Positions 16,713 through 24,801 of a DNA stretch of 64,000 nt are shown piece after piece (the stretch's first letter is position 1; the number at the start of each line of letters is the position of its first letter). The position numbers and the translations under genes are program-made. Origin of the DNA: Methylovorus menthalis (lineage in GTDB: Bacteria > Pseudomonadota > Gammaproteobacteria > Burkholderiales > Methylophilaceae); NCBI RefSeq assembly GCF_020523625.1, contig NZ_JAJAQH010000006.1:372001-436000 (forward strand). The letters are read 5' to 3'. The notes under the pieces are model-generated. The model made no database searches and was not told where the DNA came from. It saw only the letters and a program-made list of their open reading frames with translations.

Positions 16713-17150
16713 ATGGATACCCTGGTATTTCACACCATTGCGCATAACACGCCCGAGTACGTGGCCGCAGTCGCATTGCGTCATGCCATCCTCAGACAAC
16801 CCCTCGGGCTGGCATTTTCAGCCCAGCAACTCGCGGCGGAAGCCGACTCCCAGCATATTGGTGCTTACCTTGAGCAAGCGCTGGTGGCCTGCCTGGTGCT
16901 TAAACCCATCAACCCACGCCAGGTACAAATGCGCCAAGTGGCGGTAGATGTTCAGTTGCAAGGCAAAGGTATAGGCCGTCGCCTGGTGACCCATGCCGAA
17001 ATGGTCGCCCGGCAAATTGGCTATCAGGAAATGCACCTCCACGCCCGCGAAAGCGCCGTGATCTTTTATCAACGCCTGGGCTATGCCACGCATGGCGAGC
17101 CTTTTACTGAAATCGGCATTCCGCATTGCTTGATGATCAAGGGGCTTTAA
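16713..17150 (+). CDS. GNAT-family N-acetyltransferase
   Basis: A protein of 145 residues. The acetyl-CoA binding motif A is RQVAVDVQLQGKGIGRRLV (about 75-95) with the QGKGIG pyrophosphate loop, followed by HLHARESAVIFYQRLGY, the usual motif B. The start at 16713, 12 bp after pqiC, is chosen; a longer frame would begin inside pqiC. The substrate is unknown. It is probably cotranscribed with pqi, since a terminator follows at 17217. Confidence 0.85.
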   Translation: MDTLVFHTIAHNTPEYVAAVALRHAILRQPLGLAFSAQQLAAEADSQHIGAYLEQALVACLVLKPINPRQVQMRQVAVDVQLQGKGIGRRLVTHAEMVARQIGYQEMHLHARESAVIFYQRLGYATHGEPFTEIGIPHCLMIKGL

Positions 17151-17205
17151 ATCAGGCAAATGTGTTTAAAGTGTTGCCGTGGCAACAGATGCCAAACAGA
17201 AAAAG

Positions 17206-17221
17206 TGCTGGTCCAGAAGCA
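17206..17221. promoter_or_regulatory. Possible degenerate SfnR-type upstream site
   Basis: TGCTGGTCCAGAAGCA matches the TGCTG-N6-CAGCA palindrome of the organosulfur promoters with one change. Its centre is about 60 bp upstream of the candidate sigma-54 promoter at 17272. One mismatch makes this tentative. Confidence 0.35.
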
Positions 17222-17238
17222 GTTTTCGCTGCTTTTTT
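17217..17238 (+). terminator. Terminator of the pqi-GNAT operon
   Basis: AAGCAG, loop TTTTCG, CTGCTT and a run of T: a 6-bp stem with a good T-tract, 67 bp after the GNAT stop codon. Confidence 0.7.
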
Positions 17239-17271
17239 AGGTAAGATGCCGAACTTCCATGGTGATTTTTC

Positions 17272-17287
17272 AGGCATGATCCTTGCC
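17272..17287 (+). promoter_or_regulatory. Candidate sigma-54 promoter of the orphan FMN reductase
   Basis: AGGCATGATCCTTGCC has GG-N10-GC spacing and matches the TGGCACG-N4-TTGCW consensus well (only the first and last bases and one C deviate). Transcription would start near 17298, 29 bp before the ATG. Confidence 0.55.
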
Positions 17288-17326
17288 ATGTACTTGAGGT
17301 TAGTTAATTTATAAGTGGAAACAAAC

Positions 17327-17878
17327 ATGGCAAAAATTATTGGTGTCTCGGGCAGCATTACCAGTCCATCAAGAACCAAGGCATTGGTCGAAACCATCGT
17401 GACCAAGGCGACTCAGCGGCTGCATGCTTCAGGGGACGTGGTGGATATCGCGCAGCTGATTGATGTACTTGGTACCACCGTCAGCTTCAATGACTTTCCG
17501 GCGGCGATTCAGGCAGCCCACGACAAACTGCGCAACGCAGAGCTGATCGTGATTGCGAGCCCGGTATACAAGGCTTCCTACACTGGCTTGATGAAGCATT
17601 TCTTTGATCTGCTCGACCCCAAGGCTCTGAATGGCAAAGTGGCAATTCTCGCGGCAACGGGCGGCAGCGATCAGCATGCTTCCATTCTCGATTATCAGTT
17701 GCGTACCCTGGCAAGTTTCTTTGGTCTTTATACGGTGCCAACGGCCATCTATGCCAAGGATTCGGAATTCACCAACTACAAATTGACCAGCGAAGCCATT
17801 GAGCAGCGCATTGATGTGGCGCTTGAGCAGGCGGCGCTGTTGCTGAATCATTCTGCCCAGCGGGCGCTGGTGGCATAA
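17327..17878 (+). CDS. MsuE-type NAD(P)H-dependent FMN reductase
   Basis: A flavodoxin-fold reductase of 183 residues. It carries the phosphate loop GVSGSITSPSRT (about 5-16), IVIASPVYKASYTGLMKHFF and AATGGSDQH, and ends with FTNYKLTSEAIEQRIDVALE, which is closely parallel to the MsuE-like protein at 51667. Such enzymes supply FMNH2 to two-component monooxygenases of sulfonates and sulfones. It lies apart from the main sulfur cluster, but a sigma-54 type promoter lies upstream, suggesting the same regulon. GTG 17315 is an alternative start. Confidence 0.85.
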   Translation: MAKIIGVSGSITSPSRTKALVETIVTKATQRLHASGDVVDIAQLIDVLGTTVSFNDFPAAIQAAHDKLRNAELIVIASPVYKASYTGLMKHFFDLLDPKALNGKVAILAATGGSDQHASILDYQLRTLASFFGLYTVPTAIYAKDSEFTNYKLTSEAIEQRIDVALEQAALLLNHSAQRALVA

Positions 17879-17970
17879 AGCACGATCAGGCTAAGGCCTG
17901 CGGCAATATGCCACATTCCCAATCGCAGGGATTTCTATAGAATGGATTGCGCTAAAGTAAGGAGAAGATG

Positions 17971-18003
17971 GCTGGGGGATTCGCCGCCCCCAGCTATTTT
18001 TTT
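17971..18003 (+). terminator. Strong terminator between convergent genes
   Basis: GCTGGGGG, 8-base loop, CCCCCAGC, then TATTTTTTTAG. It ends the FMN reductase transcript; the T-tract overlaps the stop codon of the EAL gene. Confidence 0.88.
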
Positions 18004-19330
18004 AGCTTGCCAGGCTTGCCGCATGCGCTGACAACAGCACTTCAAACTGGGCAATCGGCACCGGTTTGCTGAGCAAATATCCCTGATACGACAAGCAACC
18101 CATATCCGCTAGAAACTGGCGGTGCTGTTCGGTTTCCACCCCTTCGGCAATCACGTGCAGATGCATGGCTTGCCCCAATGCCACCAGTGTTTGCACAATC
18201 GCCACATCATTAGCATCGGTCAGCATGTCGCGCACAAACGACTGATCAATCTTGAGCTGGTCCAGCGGCAGCTTTTTCAGATAGCTGAGGGATGAATAGC
18301 CGGTGCCAAAGTCATCCAGTGACAATCCCACGCCTTTTTCTTTCAAAGCGTGCATTTTCGAGATGATGTCATTCACATCATTCACCAGCATGCTTTCGGT
18401 CAACTCCAGCTTGAGCAGGGCGGGGTTGATGCCCGAACGTTCCAGCACCGAGATCACCTGGCTGACATAATCCGGCTGCTTGAATTGCAGGGCGCTCACA
18501 TTGACCGCGATGGACAAATGCGCCGTGGCCGCATTCTTGGACCAGGCCATGAGTTGTGCGCAGGCCATGCCCAATACCCAGTGCCCGATCGGCAAAATCA
18601 GCCCGGTTTCCTCTGCCAATGGGATGAAGTCGGCGGGTGACACCATGCCTTTTACCGGATGCTTCCAGCGTAGCAGGGCTTCGGCGCCGACAATGCGGCC
18701 GTCATCGCCTGCTTGCGGCTGGTAGTAGAGCATCAGTTGATTGGCGAGCAAGGCCTTGCGCAGGTCCGATTCAAGCGCATTGCGCTCGGCCAGATTGGCC
18801 TGCATGACCCAGACCAGGGCATACAGCACGGCGGTGATGATGATGTTGTGAAACCAGGTGCCGGGGATACGCACATCGTTGCCCAGCATATAGGCGGAGT
18901 TTATCCCCCAGTTGCTGCTGGCAAAGCAGACAAAGGCGATGAGACCTGCCGTGACCATGCCATGCCTGAGCCAGGGGCTTTCTCCCTTGAAGGCCAATGA
19001 TGCGAACAGCGCGATGACCAGAAAATAGTTTTGATTGGAGCGCGGGGCTTCCGCACTGGGTACATCCAGAAATAGGCAAAACAGGCAGAGCACCGTATAT
19101 ACCGACAAGAACAACAGAATGGCCGCAGCTTTGATGTTTCCGCGATAGGTCAGGTAGGCCGTGATGGCGGAGACCAGAATGGAGAACAGGTTAAGGCAGC
19201 AGATGGCCCAGTTTTGATGAAAGGCAAAGTAGATGCCCCAGAACACGGAAATGCTGCTGAGAATAGCAGAACTCAGCAACAGCGCACGGCGCATGCGCAA
19301 GGAGTGCTTGATGTGTGGCTGTATCTCCAT
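18002..19330 (-). CDS. Membrane EAL-domain cyclic-di-GMP phosphodiesterase
   Basis: A protein of 442 residues. The N-terminal 180 residues hold five or six helices of an unnamed membrane sensor; the C-terminal EAL domain has no GGDEF partner. Catalytic signatures are all present: GAEALLRWKH (EAL motif), NVSALQF, LELTES, LDDFGTGYSSLSYL, KIDQSFVRD, AEGVETEQH and QGYLLSKP. It should therefore hydrolyse c-di-GMP to pGpG. ATG 19330 is used; a GTG start at 19345 is possible. Single gene, convergent with the FMN reductase. Confidence 0.92.
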   Translation of the reverse strand: MEIQPHIKHSLRMRRALLLSSAILSSISVFWGIYFAFHQNWAICCLNLFSILVSAITAYLTYRGNIKAAAILLFLSVYTVLCLFCLFLDVPSAEAPRSNQNYFLVIALFASLAFKGESPWLRHGMVTAGLIAFVCFASSNWGINSAYMLGNDVRIPGTWFHNIIITAVLYALVWVMQANLAERNALESDLRKALLANQLMLYYQPQAGDDGRIVGAEALLRWKHPVKGMVSPADFIPLAEETGLILPIGHWVLGMACAQLMAWSKNAATAHLSIAVNVSALQFKQPDYVSQVISVLERSGINPALLKLELTESMLVNDVNDIISKMHALKEKGVGLSLDDFGTGYSSLSYLKKLPLDQLKIDQSFVRDMLTDANDVAIVQTLVALGQAMHLHVIAEGVETEQHRQFLADMGCLSYQGYLLSKPVPIAQFEVLLSAHAASLAS

Positions 19331-19848
19331 GACCAAAGGCTCCACCAGAAGTCGCGGATCAACAGTGCAGTAACCTAATCCGCCACGGAATTTATTATTA
19401 AGCTTATTGATGCCTGGGAGAACTTAGCGCTGCCAGCCGCAGTGGCCAATTCAGCGTATAAAGATAATGCTGTAAAGATAATAGCTTGATTTTCTTGATC
19501 GTGGTGAAGCGGGTGCCATGCATAAGCTTTGCTTCAGGCAACCAAATTACCTGCCATGCTCAACCGGTCTGGTGTATTTTTCGCGTGGATGGCAGGCAGA
19601 TGTCTTAATCCATGAAATAAATGCAGTGTTCTTTCGCCCAATACTTCGTTTTTTGCGGGCTTTGCCCGCACACTTCGCAATCCACGTCATATTTTCAGCT
19701 TTTATTTAATGGCAACTTTATGATTTTTATGCGTATTTAATTAAAAAGCGCAGGCCGCCTCTCGTCGGCACGCTCCTTGATATGTATTCCATGGCTATCA
19801 AGCAGGTAGCGGACCAACACAATAAAAATGATCAACGACGAGTGATGC
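19331..19848. other. Intergenic region, no gene seen
   Basis: About 520 bp between the divergent EAL and phosphoethanolamine transferase genes. It contains a direct repeat TAAAGATAAT spaced by four bases (about 19458-19482) and a small hairpin GCGGGC-TTT-GCCCGC at 19655-19669. A 63-codon frame at 19518 has no support. Confidence 0.5.
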
Positions 19849-21609
19849 ATGAAAACTATGGTGAGCCCTGAAGCAGCGCAACTGGAGAAGACTGGAAGTT
19901 CGTCTTTCCTGCGGTTTTTTAATCTGTATTTGTTCTTTTTCTATTTCTCGGGGGTTACGCATGTGCTCCTGCAAATGACGGATGCGACGATTTTCATCGG
20001 CTTCCGCCAGGCGGTGTACATGAGTTTTCTGTGGCTGGTGCCAGTGTTGCTGTTCCCCCGGCATACCAGGGCCATCGCTGCCGTCATTGGTATTGTGCTG
20101 TGGGCGACTTCATTGCTGAGCCTCGCGTATTTTTGCGTGTATCACCAGGAGTTCTCGCAGAGCGTGCTCTATATCCTGTTTGAGTCGAATCCGGCTGAGT
20201 CTTCCGAATATATTTCCCAGTACTTCAAGTGGTGGATGCCGCTGGTATATCTGGCCCACACGCTGGCTGCCTGGTTTTTGTGGCGGCGTGTGCAGCCACT
20301 GGCGTTTTCATGGCGTGGCAAGCTGGTAGCCTGCCTGCTGATTATTGTGCCGGTGCAGGTGCTGCCGTTCATACAGGATCGTTTTATCAGTCACCAAAGC
20401 TGGGAACGGGTGATCGACCACATGCAGCGCCGCATGGAGCCTGCCGAGCCCTGGCAACTGGTGATGGGCTATCTGCAATATCAGCGGCAGCTCGGCAATA
20501 TGCAGGCGCTATTGGCAAAGAACAGTGCCTTGCCGCCACTCGCCAACTTGCAGGATCAATACGCGGGCAAGCCTGGCACCCTGGTACTGGTGATCGGTGA
20601 ATCATCCACCCGCCTGCATTGGGGGCTGTACGGCTATCCGCGCGATACCACCCCCAATCTTGAGAAAATGAAAGACCAGCTCAGCCTCTTTACCCGTGTG
20701 GTGTCGCCACGCGCCTCGACCATCGAGGTGCTGGAGCAGGCGCTGACCTTTGCCGATCGTGACAACCCGGATGCCGTCATGACCAAGCCTTCGATCATGA
20801 ATCTCATGAAACAGGCGGGCTACAAGACATTCTGGATCACCAACCAGCAGACCATCACCAAACGCAACACCATGCTGGCCTACTTCTCGCAGCTGGCTGA
20901 TGTGCAGCGCTACACCAACAACACGCGCTACCAGAACTCGCGCGAATACGACAGTAACGTCTTCAAGCCATTTGAATCCGCCCTGGCGGACCCTGCGCAG
21001 CGCAAGTTCATCGTCGTCCACCTGTTGGGCACCCACATGAAATACGAATACCGCTACCCGCCCGAGTTCGATTACTTCAAGGACCGTACCGGTCTGCCAG
21101 ACTGGCTGGATGACAACAAGGCTCAGGTGGTGAATACCTATGACAATGCCGTGCGCTACAACGATTATGTGCTGGCTACCTTGCTGAAAACCCTGCAGGC
21201 CAAAGGCGAGCGCAGCATGCTGACCTTCATGTCGGACCACGGCGAGGATGTTTACGACACGCCACCGCATGAGTTTGTCGGCCGCAATGAGGGCAATCCC
21301 ACCTTGCCCATGTTTGCCATTCCCATGTTTGTCTGGGCCTCTGACCAGTGGAAGCAGGATAGCCCAAAGGATCTCGGCTTTGCCTTGAATCGCGAATACA
21401 GCACAGCGTATTTCGAGCAAACCTGGTCTGATCTGGCCGGGCTGCATTACACCGGCTTTGATCCCAGCAAGAGCCTGGTCAATACCGCCTTTGTGCAGCG
21501 TCCGACCTGGGTGGGTGACCCGACCTTCCGCGCCGGCATGCGCGAGATTCAGCAGCCAGCGTTATCGTCCACCCAATTGGCTGAAAAGGCGCACCCGGCA
21601 GTGCACTAG
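19849..21609 (+). CDS. Phosphoethanolamine transferase, CptA/EptA family
   Basis: An inner-membrane enzyme of 586 residues. Five N-terminal helices (about 20-185) are followed by a periplasmic alkaline-phosphatase-fold domain with VLVIGESSTRLHWGLYGYPR (the Thr in the GES-T motif is the phosphoenzyme nucleophile) and FMSDHGEDVYD at the metal site. Enzymes of this family move phosphoethanolamine from phosphatidylethanolamine to lipid A or core sugars; the length of about 580 is nearer CptA, the core heptose enzyme, than EptA. Lipid A versus core specificity cannot be read here. Confidence 0.88.
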   Translation: MKTMVSPEAAQLEKTGSSSFLRFFNLYLFFFYFSGVTHVLLQMTDATIFIGFRQAVYMSFLWLVPVLLFPRHTRAIAAVIGIVLWATSLLSLAYFCVYHQEFSQSVLYILFESNPAESSEYISQYFKWWMPLVYLAHTLAAWFLWRRVQPLAFSWRGKLVACLLIIVPVQVLPFIQDRFISHQSWERVIDHMQRRMEPAEPWQLVMGYLQYQRQLGNMQALLAKNSALPPLANLQDQYAGKPGTLVLVIGESSTRLHWGLYGYPRDTTPNLEKMKDQLSLFTRVVSPRASTIEVLEQALTFADRDNPDAVMTKPSIMNLMKQAGYKTFWITNQQTITKRNTMLAYFSQLADVQRYTNNTRYQNSREYDSNVFKPFESALADPAQRKFIVVHLLGTHMKYEYRYPPEFDYFKDRTGLPDWLDDNKAQVVNTYDNAVRYNDYVLATLLKTLQAKGERSMLTFMSDHGEDVYDTPPHEFVGRNEGNPTLPMFAIPMFVWASDQWKQDSPKDLGFALNREYSTAYFEQTWSDLAGLHYTGFDPSKSLVNTAFVQRPTWVGDPTFRAGMREIQQPALSSTQLAEKAHPAVH

Positions 21610-21657
21610 CCATGTTGGCATAGACGGCGCGCATAGCACTAACCCAAGGAGTATGAA

Positions 21658-22092
21658 GTGAACCACCTGCGTATTTATTTAAGCCTGATCTTCGTTTGTT
21701 TTTCCCTGAATGCCTCAGCCGATGGAGCAAACGGCGTGTCACTGACCGTGAAGGTAGAAGGGGTGAAAAGTGCCAAGGGCAATATCCGGGCAGCGCTTTA
21801 CGCCGACCCCAAAACCTTTCGCAAGGAGGCGCAAGCAGTGGCTGTGATCCAGACTGCTGCGAGCCCAGGTGAGGTTAGCCTGAGCTGGCCTGATGTGAAG
21901 CCAGGGAAATATGCCGTGGTGGTGTACCACGACGAAGATGCCAACGGCGAACTGAACCGTCGCTTTGGCATGTTCCCCACCGAAGGTTACGGGCTATCGA
22001 ATAACCCAAAAGTATCCGGCCCGCCACCGTTTGAGCCTAGTGCGTTTGAGGTAAGTGGGGCAACGGAAATCATGGTGGAACTGCATTACTGA
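21658..22092 (+). CDS. Secreted DUF2141-family protein
   Basis: A protein of 144 residues with a signal peptide (IYLSLIFVCFSLNASA) and a DUF2141 beta-sandwich: VKVEGVKSAKGNIRAALYA, YAVVVYHDEDANGELNRRF, FGMFPTEGYGLSNN. GTG at 21658 is the start, set by AAGGAG 6 bp upstream; the ATG 5 bp before it meets a stop at once. The function of the family is unknown. It lies 48 bp after the phosphoethanolamine transferase gene and may be cotranscribed. Confidence 0.85.
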   Translation: MNHLRIYLSLIFVCFSLNASADGANGVSLTVKVEGVKSAKGNIRAALYADPKTFRKEAQAVAVIQTAASPGEVSLSWPDVKPGKYAVVVYHDEDANGELNRRFGMFPTEGYGLSNNPKVSGPPPFEPSAFEVSGATEIMVELHY

Positions 22093-22153
22093 GTGCGGAT
22101 ATGAATGACTGAGAGGACGCCTTGATTGTGGCTTCAGAATGAGCTCTTGTCAT

Positions 22154-22196
22154 GGGACATAAAAAAACCGCCATACAGGCGGTTTTTTTATGTCCC
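22154..22196. terminator. Bidirectional terminator
   Basis: Two perfect 19-bp arms (22154-22172 and 22178-22196) around a 5-base loop. The GC core CCGCC/GGCGG is flanked by seven A on one side and seven T on the other, so it works in both directions between two convergent genes. Confidence 0.93.
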
Positions 22197-22202
22197 ACAG
22201 GC

Positions 22203-22394
22203 TTAAGCCGTGGTGTCGATCTGCGTACCTACTGTAGTCGATGGTGCAGGCTTGGGTGGTGGCGGAGCCTCATTGGGCTTGCTGTTGCTCGCCTCGGTTG
22301 TTTCTGCCGGAGGTTTGGGTTGTGCTTGCTGCGCGGGTGGCGGCGGTGGTGGTGTATAGCTGGTGCTGGTTGAGCTTCCTACGGCGGATGACAT
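22203..22394 (-). CDS. Small Pro-rich protein
   Basis: A protein of 63 residues. AGGAGAAC precedes the ATG at 22394 by 3-8 bp and a strong terminator follows the stop codon by 7 bp, so this is a real transcription unit. The sequence is of low complexity: SYTPPPPPPAQQAQPKPPAE and NEAPPPPKPAPST. No signal peptide or helix is seen, so it is probably an intrinsically disordered cytoplasmic protein. Function unknown. Confidence 0.7.
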   Translation of the reverse strand: MSSAVGSSTSTSYTPPPPPPAQQAQPKPPAETTEASNSKPNEAPPPPKPAPSTTVGTQIDTTA

Positions 22395-22720
22395 GATGTT
22401 CTCCTGAAAAGTCACTAACTATTATTAGGCCTTGCTGTTTACTGATAACGACAGTCCCTATCGAAAATGAAGGGGCAGGCTGCTAAATATGTCCCTTAAT
22501 TTTCTGCTATTAGTCAGCGTGGTGCTTTGCATGCGCTAGCGCGTCGACGCGGCATGATCGGCTGGCTCCATTGCCTGCTATGTGTCTGCATAAGGCCTGC
22601 GCTTAGTCATTCGACGTATGGAGCGCATTTGCCGGAGTCTGTTAGTTTCTTTCCCGATGATGCGCCGTCCTGCGGGTGGCGTGTTTCATCGCATTTCGCA
22701 ACTTTCCGTCGAGGCCATGC
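22395..22720. other. Intergenic region, no gene seen
   Basis: 326 bp between the divergent Pro-rich protein and MFS genes. It holds both promoters presumably, but I see no clear -10/-35 pair, operator or stem-loop. Frames reading into the MFS gene here lack ribosome sites. Confidence 0.45.
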
Positions 22721-23917
22721 ATGCGTTCAGCTACAAACGAATCTTCCTCACAGGCCCTGGGTTTTGGCATTGTCGCCATTGTGCTGGTGGCCTTTGCACT
22801 GCGGCCTTCCATCGTCTCCATAGGCCCGATTTTGCCGCGTATTATCGATGCGTTTGCCTTGTCGCATGCGCAGGCTTCGCTGCTGACAGCGATTCCTGAT
22901 CTGTTGATGGGCCTGCTGGCCTTGCCCGCGCCCTGGCTGGCACACCGTTTCGGCCGGGATAAAACCATCGTGACGGCACTGGCCATTCTGTGCGTATCTA
23001 CCTTTGCCCGTGCCTTTACGCCGGATGTGCTGTCATTGCTGCTGAGCACGGTGGGCATCGGGGCGGGGATCGCCGTGACCGGCACGCTGCTCTCTGGTTA
23101 CGTCAAGGTGAACTACCCGACCCGGGCGGCGTGGGTGATGGGTATTTATGTGACGGGTTTGTCGTTTGGCAGCACGCTGTCTGCCGTCATCACCGCGCCC
23201 ATGGCCGAGAGTGTGGGTGACTGGCGCCTGCCCGCTGGCATATGGTCTGCGCTGGGGCTGCTGGCGACGCTGGCCTGGGGCTATGTCTATTGGCAGCATG
23301 TGCGCACGCACGATGCCAGCCAGAAGATGGTGGCTGCCCGGGCGCCCCTGCCATGGCGCAATGCACTCGCCTGGCGGGTTGCCGCATTTTTTGCCTGCAT
23401 TAACCTGATTTTTTATGCCATGGTGACCTGGACGGCGGCTGTGTTTCTGGAGTATGGCCTTTCCAGCAGCATGGCCGGGGTGCTGCTCGGATGCTTTACC
23501 GCCGCCTTCATGCTGGCTAGCCCGGTGTTTGGGGCTTTCAGCAAATCGCTGGATCGCAGGGTCTGGCTGGTATCCAGCGCGGCGATTACCCTGCTCGGAC
23601 TGGTGGTGATGACAATGGCGCCACTATGGGCGCCTGTACCGGTGATCGCCATTACGGCCTTTGGCCTGGGCGGTGCCTTTACCCTGGGCATGACCTTGCC
23701 GCTGGATAACACCACCAACGCGAGCGAAACCAACGCATGGACGGCGTTTGTGCTGACCATCGGGTATCTGGTCGCCGCGACCGGCCCCTTGGCATTCGGT
23801 TATCTGCGCGATGTGACGGGCAGCTACGCCAATTCGCTGCATATGCTGATCGTCATTGCCGGTTTGATGATCGTGATCGCGTTCCGACTCAAGCCAGCCA
23901 GTACTACAGCAGGATGA
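22721..23917 (+). CDS. MFS transporter, CynX/NimT-like
   Basis: Twelve-helix major facilitator of 398 residues. Helix 1 reads ALRPSIVSIGPILPRI, the loop 2-3 motif is LAHRFGRDKT, and helix 5 contains GLSFGSTLSAVITAPM, as in the CynX family. These carriers export or import small organic anions or nitroimidazoles; the substrate is unknown. The start at 22721 is preferred over an upstream frame from 22676. Its stop codon overlaps the convergent bestrophin gene by 14 bp. Confidence 0.85.
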   Translation: MRSATNESSSQALGFGIVAIVLVAFALRPSIVSIGPILPRIIDAFALSHAQASLLTAIPDLLMGLLALPAPWLAHRFGRDKTIVTALAILCVSTFARAFTPDVLSLLLSTVGIGAGIAVTGTLLSGYVKVNYPTRAAWVMGIYVTGLSFGSTLSAVITAPMAESVGDWRLPAGIWSALGLLATLAWGYVYWQHVRTHDASQKMVAARAPLPWRNALAWRVAAFFACINLIFYAMVTWTAAVFLEYGLSSSMAGVLLGCFTAAFMLASPVFGAFSKSLDRRVWLVSSAAITLLGLVVMTMAPLWAPVPVIAITAFGLGGAFTLGMTLPLDNTTNASETNAWTAFVLTIGYLVAATGPLAFGYLRDVTGSYANSLHMLIVIAGLMIVIAFRLKPASTTAG

Positions 23918-24791
23918 AATTTACCGGCTTCTTCAACGGCGGCAAGTCTTCCACGCCCATGGCTTGCAGCAGGTTGATTTCTATCTGACGCGACAGCGCG
24001 TCGATCGGCAGGGCATTGGGTTGCGTGCTGAAGGGGGCTTCCAGTTCATCGCCCAGTGCATCCAGCCCAAAGAAGGTGTACGCCACAAGTGCAGAGGCAA
24101 ATGGCGTTACCCAGCCCAGGCTGTCGGCGAATCCAAATGGCAGCAAAAAGCAGAAGGTGTAGGCCGTGCGGTGCAGCAGCAGCGTGTAGCCAAATGGCAC
24201 TGGTGTCGTCAGCAACCGCTCGCACGCGCTCTGGATGCGGGACAAGTGGGCAATGCTCTGGTCGAGCAGGGAATAGGGGATGTCGGTCAGGATGCCCTGG
24301 CTGCGCAAGGTGATGATTTCCCGCTGCATGCCTTCCAGAAAAGATTCGGGCGAGCCTGCCTGGCTGCGGGTGGTCAGCTGCGTTTCCAGGTCTTCGCTCG
24401 CGCGCAGTTGCTGGCGCAGGGCATGGGTGAAGCCGATGGCCATCTGTAGCAATCGGTCGCGGGCTTCCACCGAGGTGGCGTTGATGATCATGCTCTGCCG
24501 CGCCAGGGTGCGGGTGGTGGTCACCAGTTCGCCCCATTGCTTGCGCGCTTCCCACCAGCGGTCGTAGCAGGCATTGTTTCTAAAGGCTAGAAACACCGAC
24601 AGCGCAATCCCTAGCAGGGCAAAAGGTGCGCTCTCGAAAGTGGGCAGCCAGTCGGGACGGAGTCTATGCGTCAGCACAATCAGCGCGGACATGGCGGTAA
24701 TCACCAGAATACGCGGCAGTATGCGCATCACAATCGAGCCGCGCACAATGAAAAATAGATGGATCAGGCTGGGGCGGTTGCGGATGATCAT
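23904..24791 (-). CDS. Bestrophin-family (UPF0187) membrane channel
   Basis: A protein of 295 residues from ATG 24791. Family marks are IIRNRPSLIHLFF, FALLGIALSVFLAFRNNACYDRWWEARKQW (read as two adjoining parts) and LPFGFADSLGWVTPFASALV with FGLDALGDELEAPF. Bacterial homologues form pentameric channels for anions or cations. It is the last gene of a minus-strand series starting with the TonB receptor at 29557, and it begins 11 bp after the stop of the di-heme protein. Its convergent neighbour overlaps it by 14 bp. Confidence 0.88.
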   Translation of the reverse strand: MIIRNRPSLIHLFFIVRGSIVMRILPRILVITAMSALIVLTHRLRPDWLPTFESAPFALLGIALSVFLAFRNNACYDRWWEARKQWGELVTTTRTLARQSMIINATSVEARDRLLQMAIGFTHALRQQLRASEDLETQLTTRSQAGSPESFLEGMQREIITLRSQGILTDIPYSLLDQSIAHLSRIQSACERLLTTPVPFGYTLLLHRTAYTFCFLLPFGFADSLGWVTPFASALVAYTFFGLDALGDELEAPFSTQPNALPIDALSRQIEINLLQAMGVEDLPPLKKPVNFILL

Positions 24792-24801
24792 GGTTAGCAG
24801 C

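Noticed and set aside
19655-19669. Hairpin GCGGGC-TTT-GCCCGC as a terminator
   Set aside because: The T-run lies before, not after, the stem on the plus strand, and on the minus strand it is followed by A residues; no gene ends there.
20602-21447. 281-codon minus-strand frame inside the phosphoethanolamine transferase gene
   Set aside because: Shadow frame; the plus strand carries the conserved catalytic motifs of the family.
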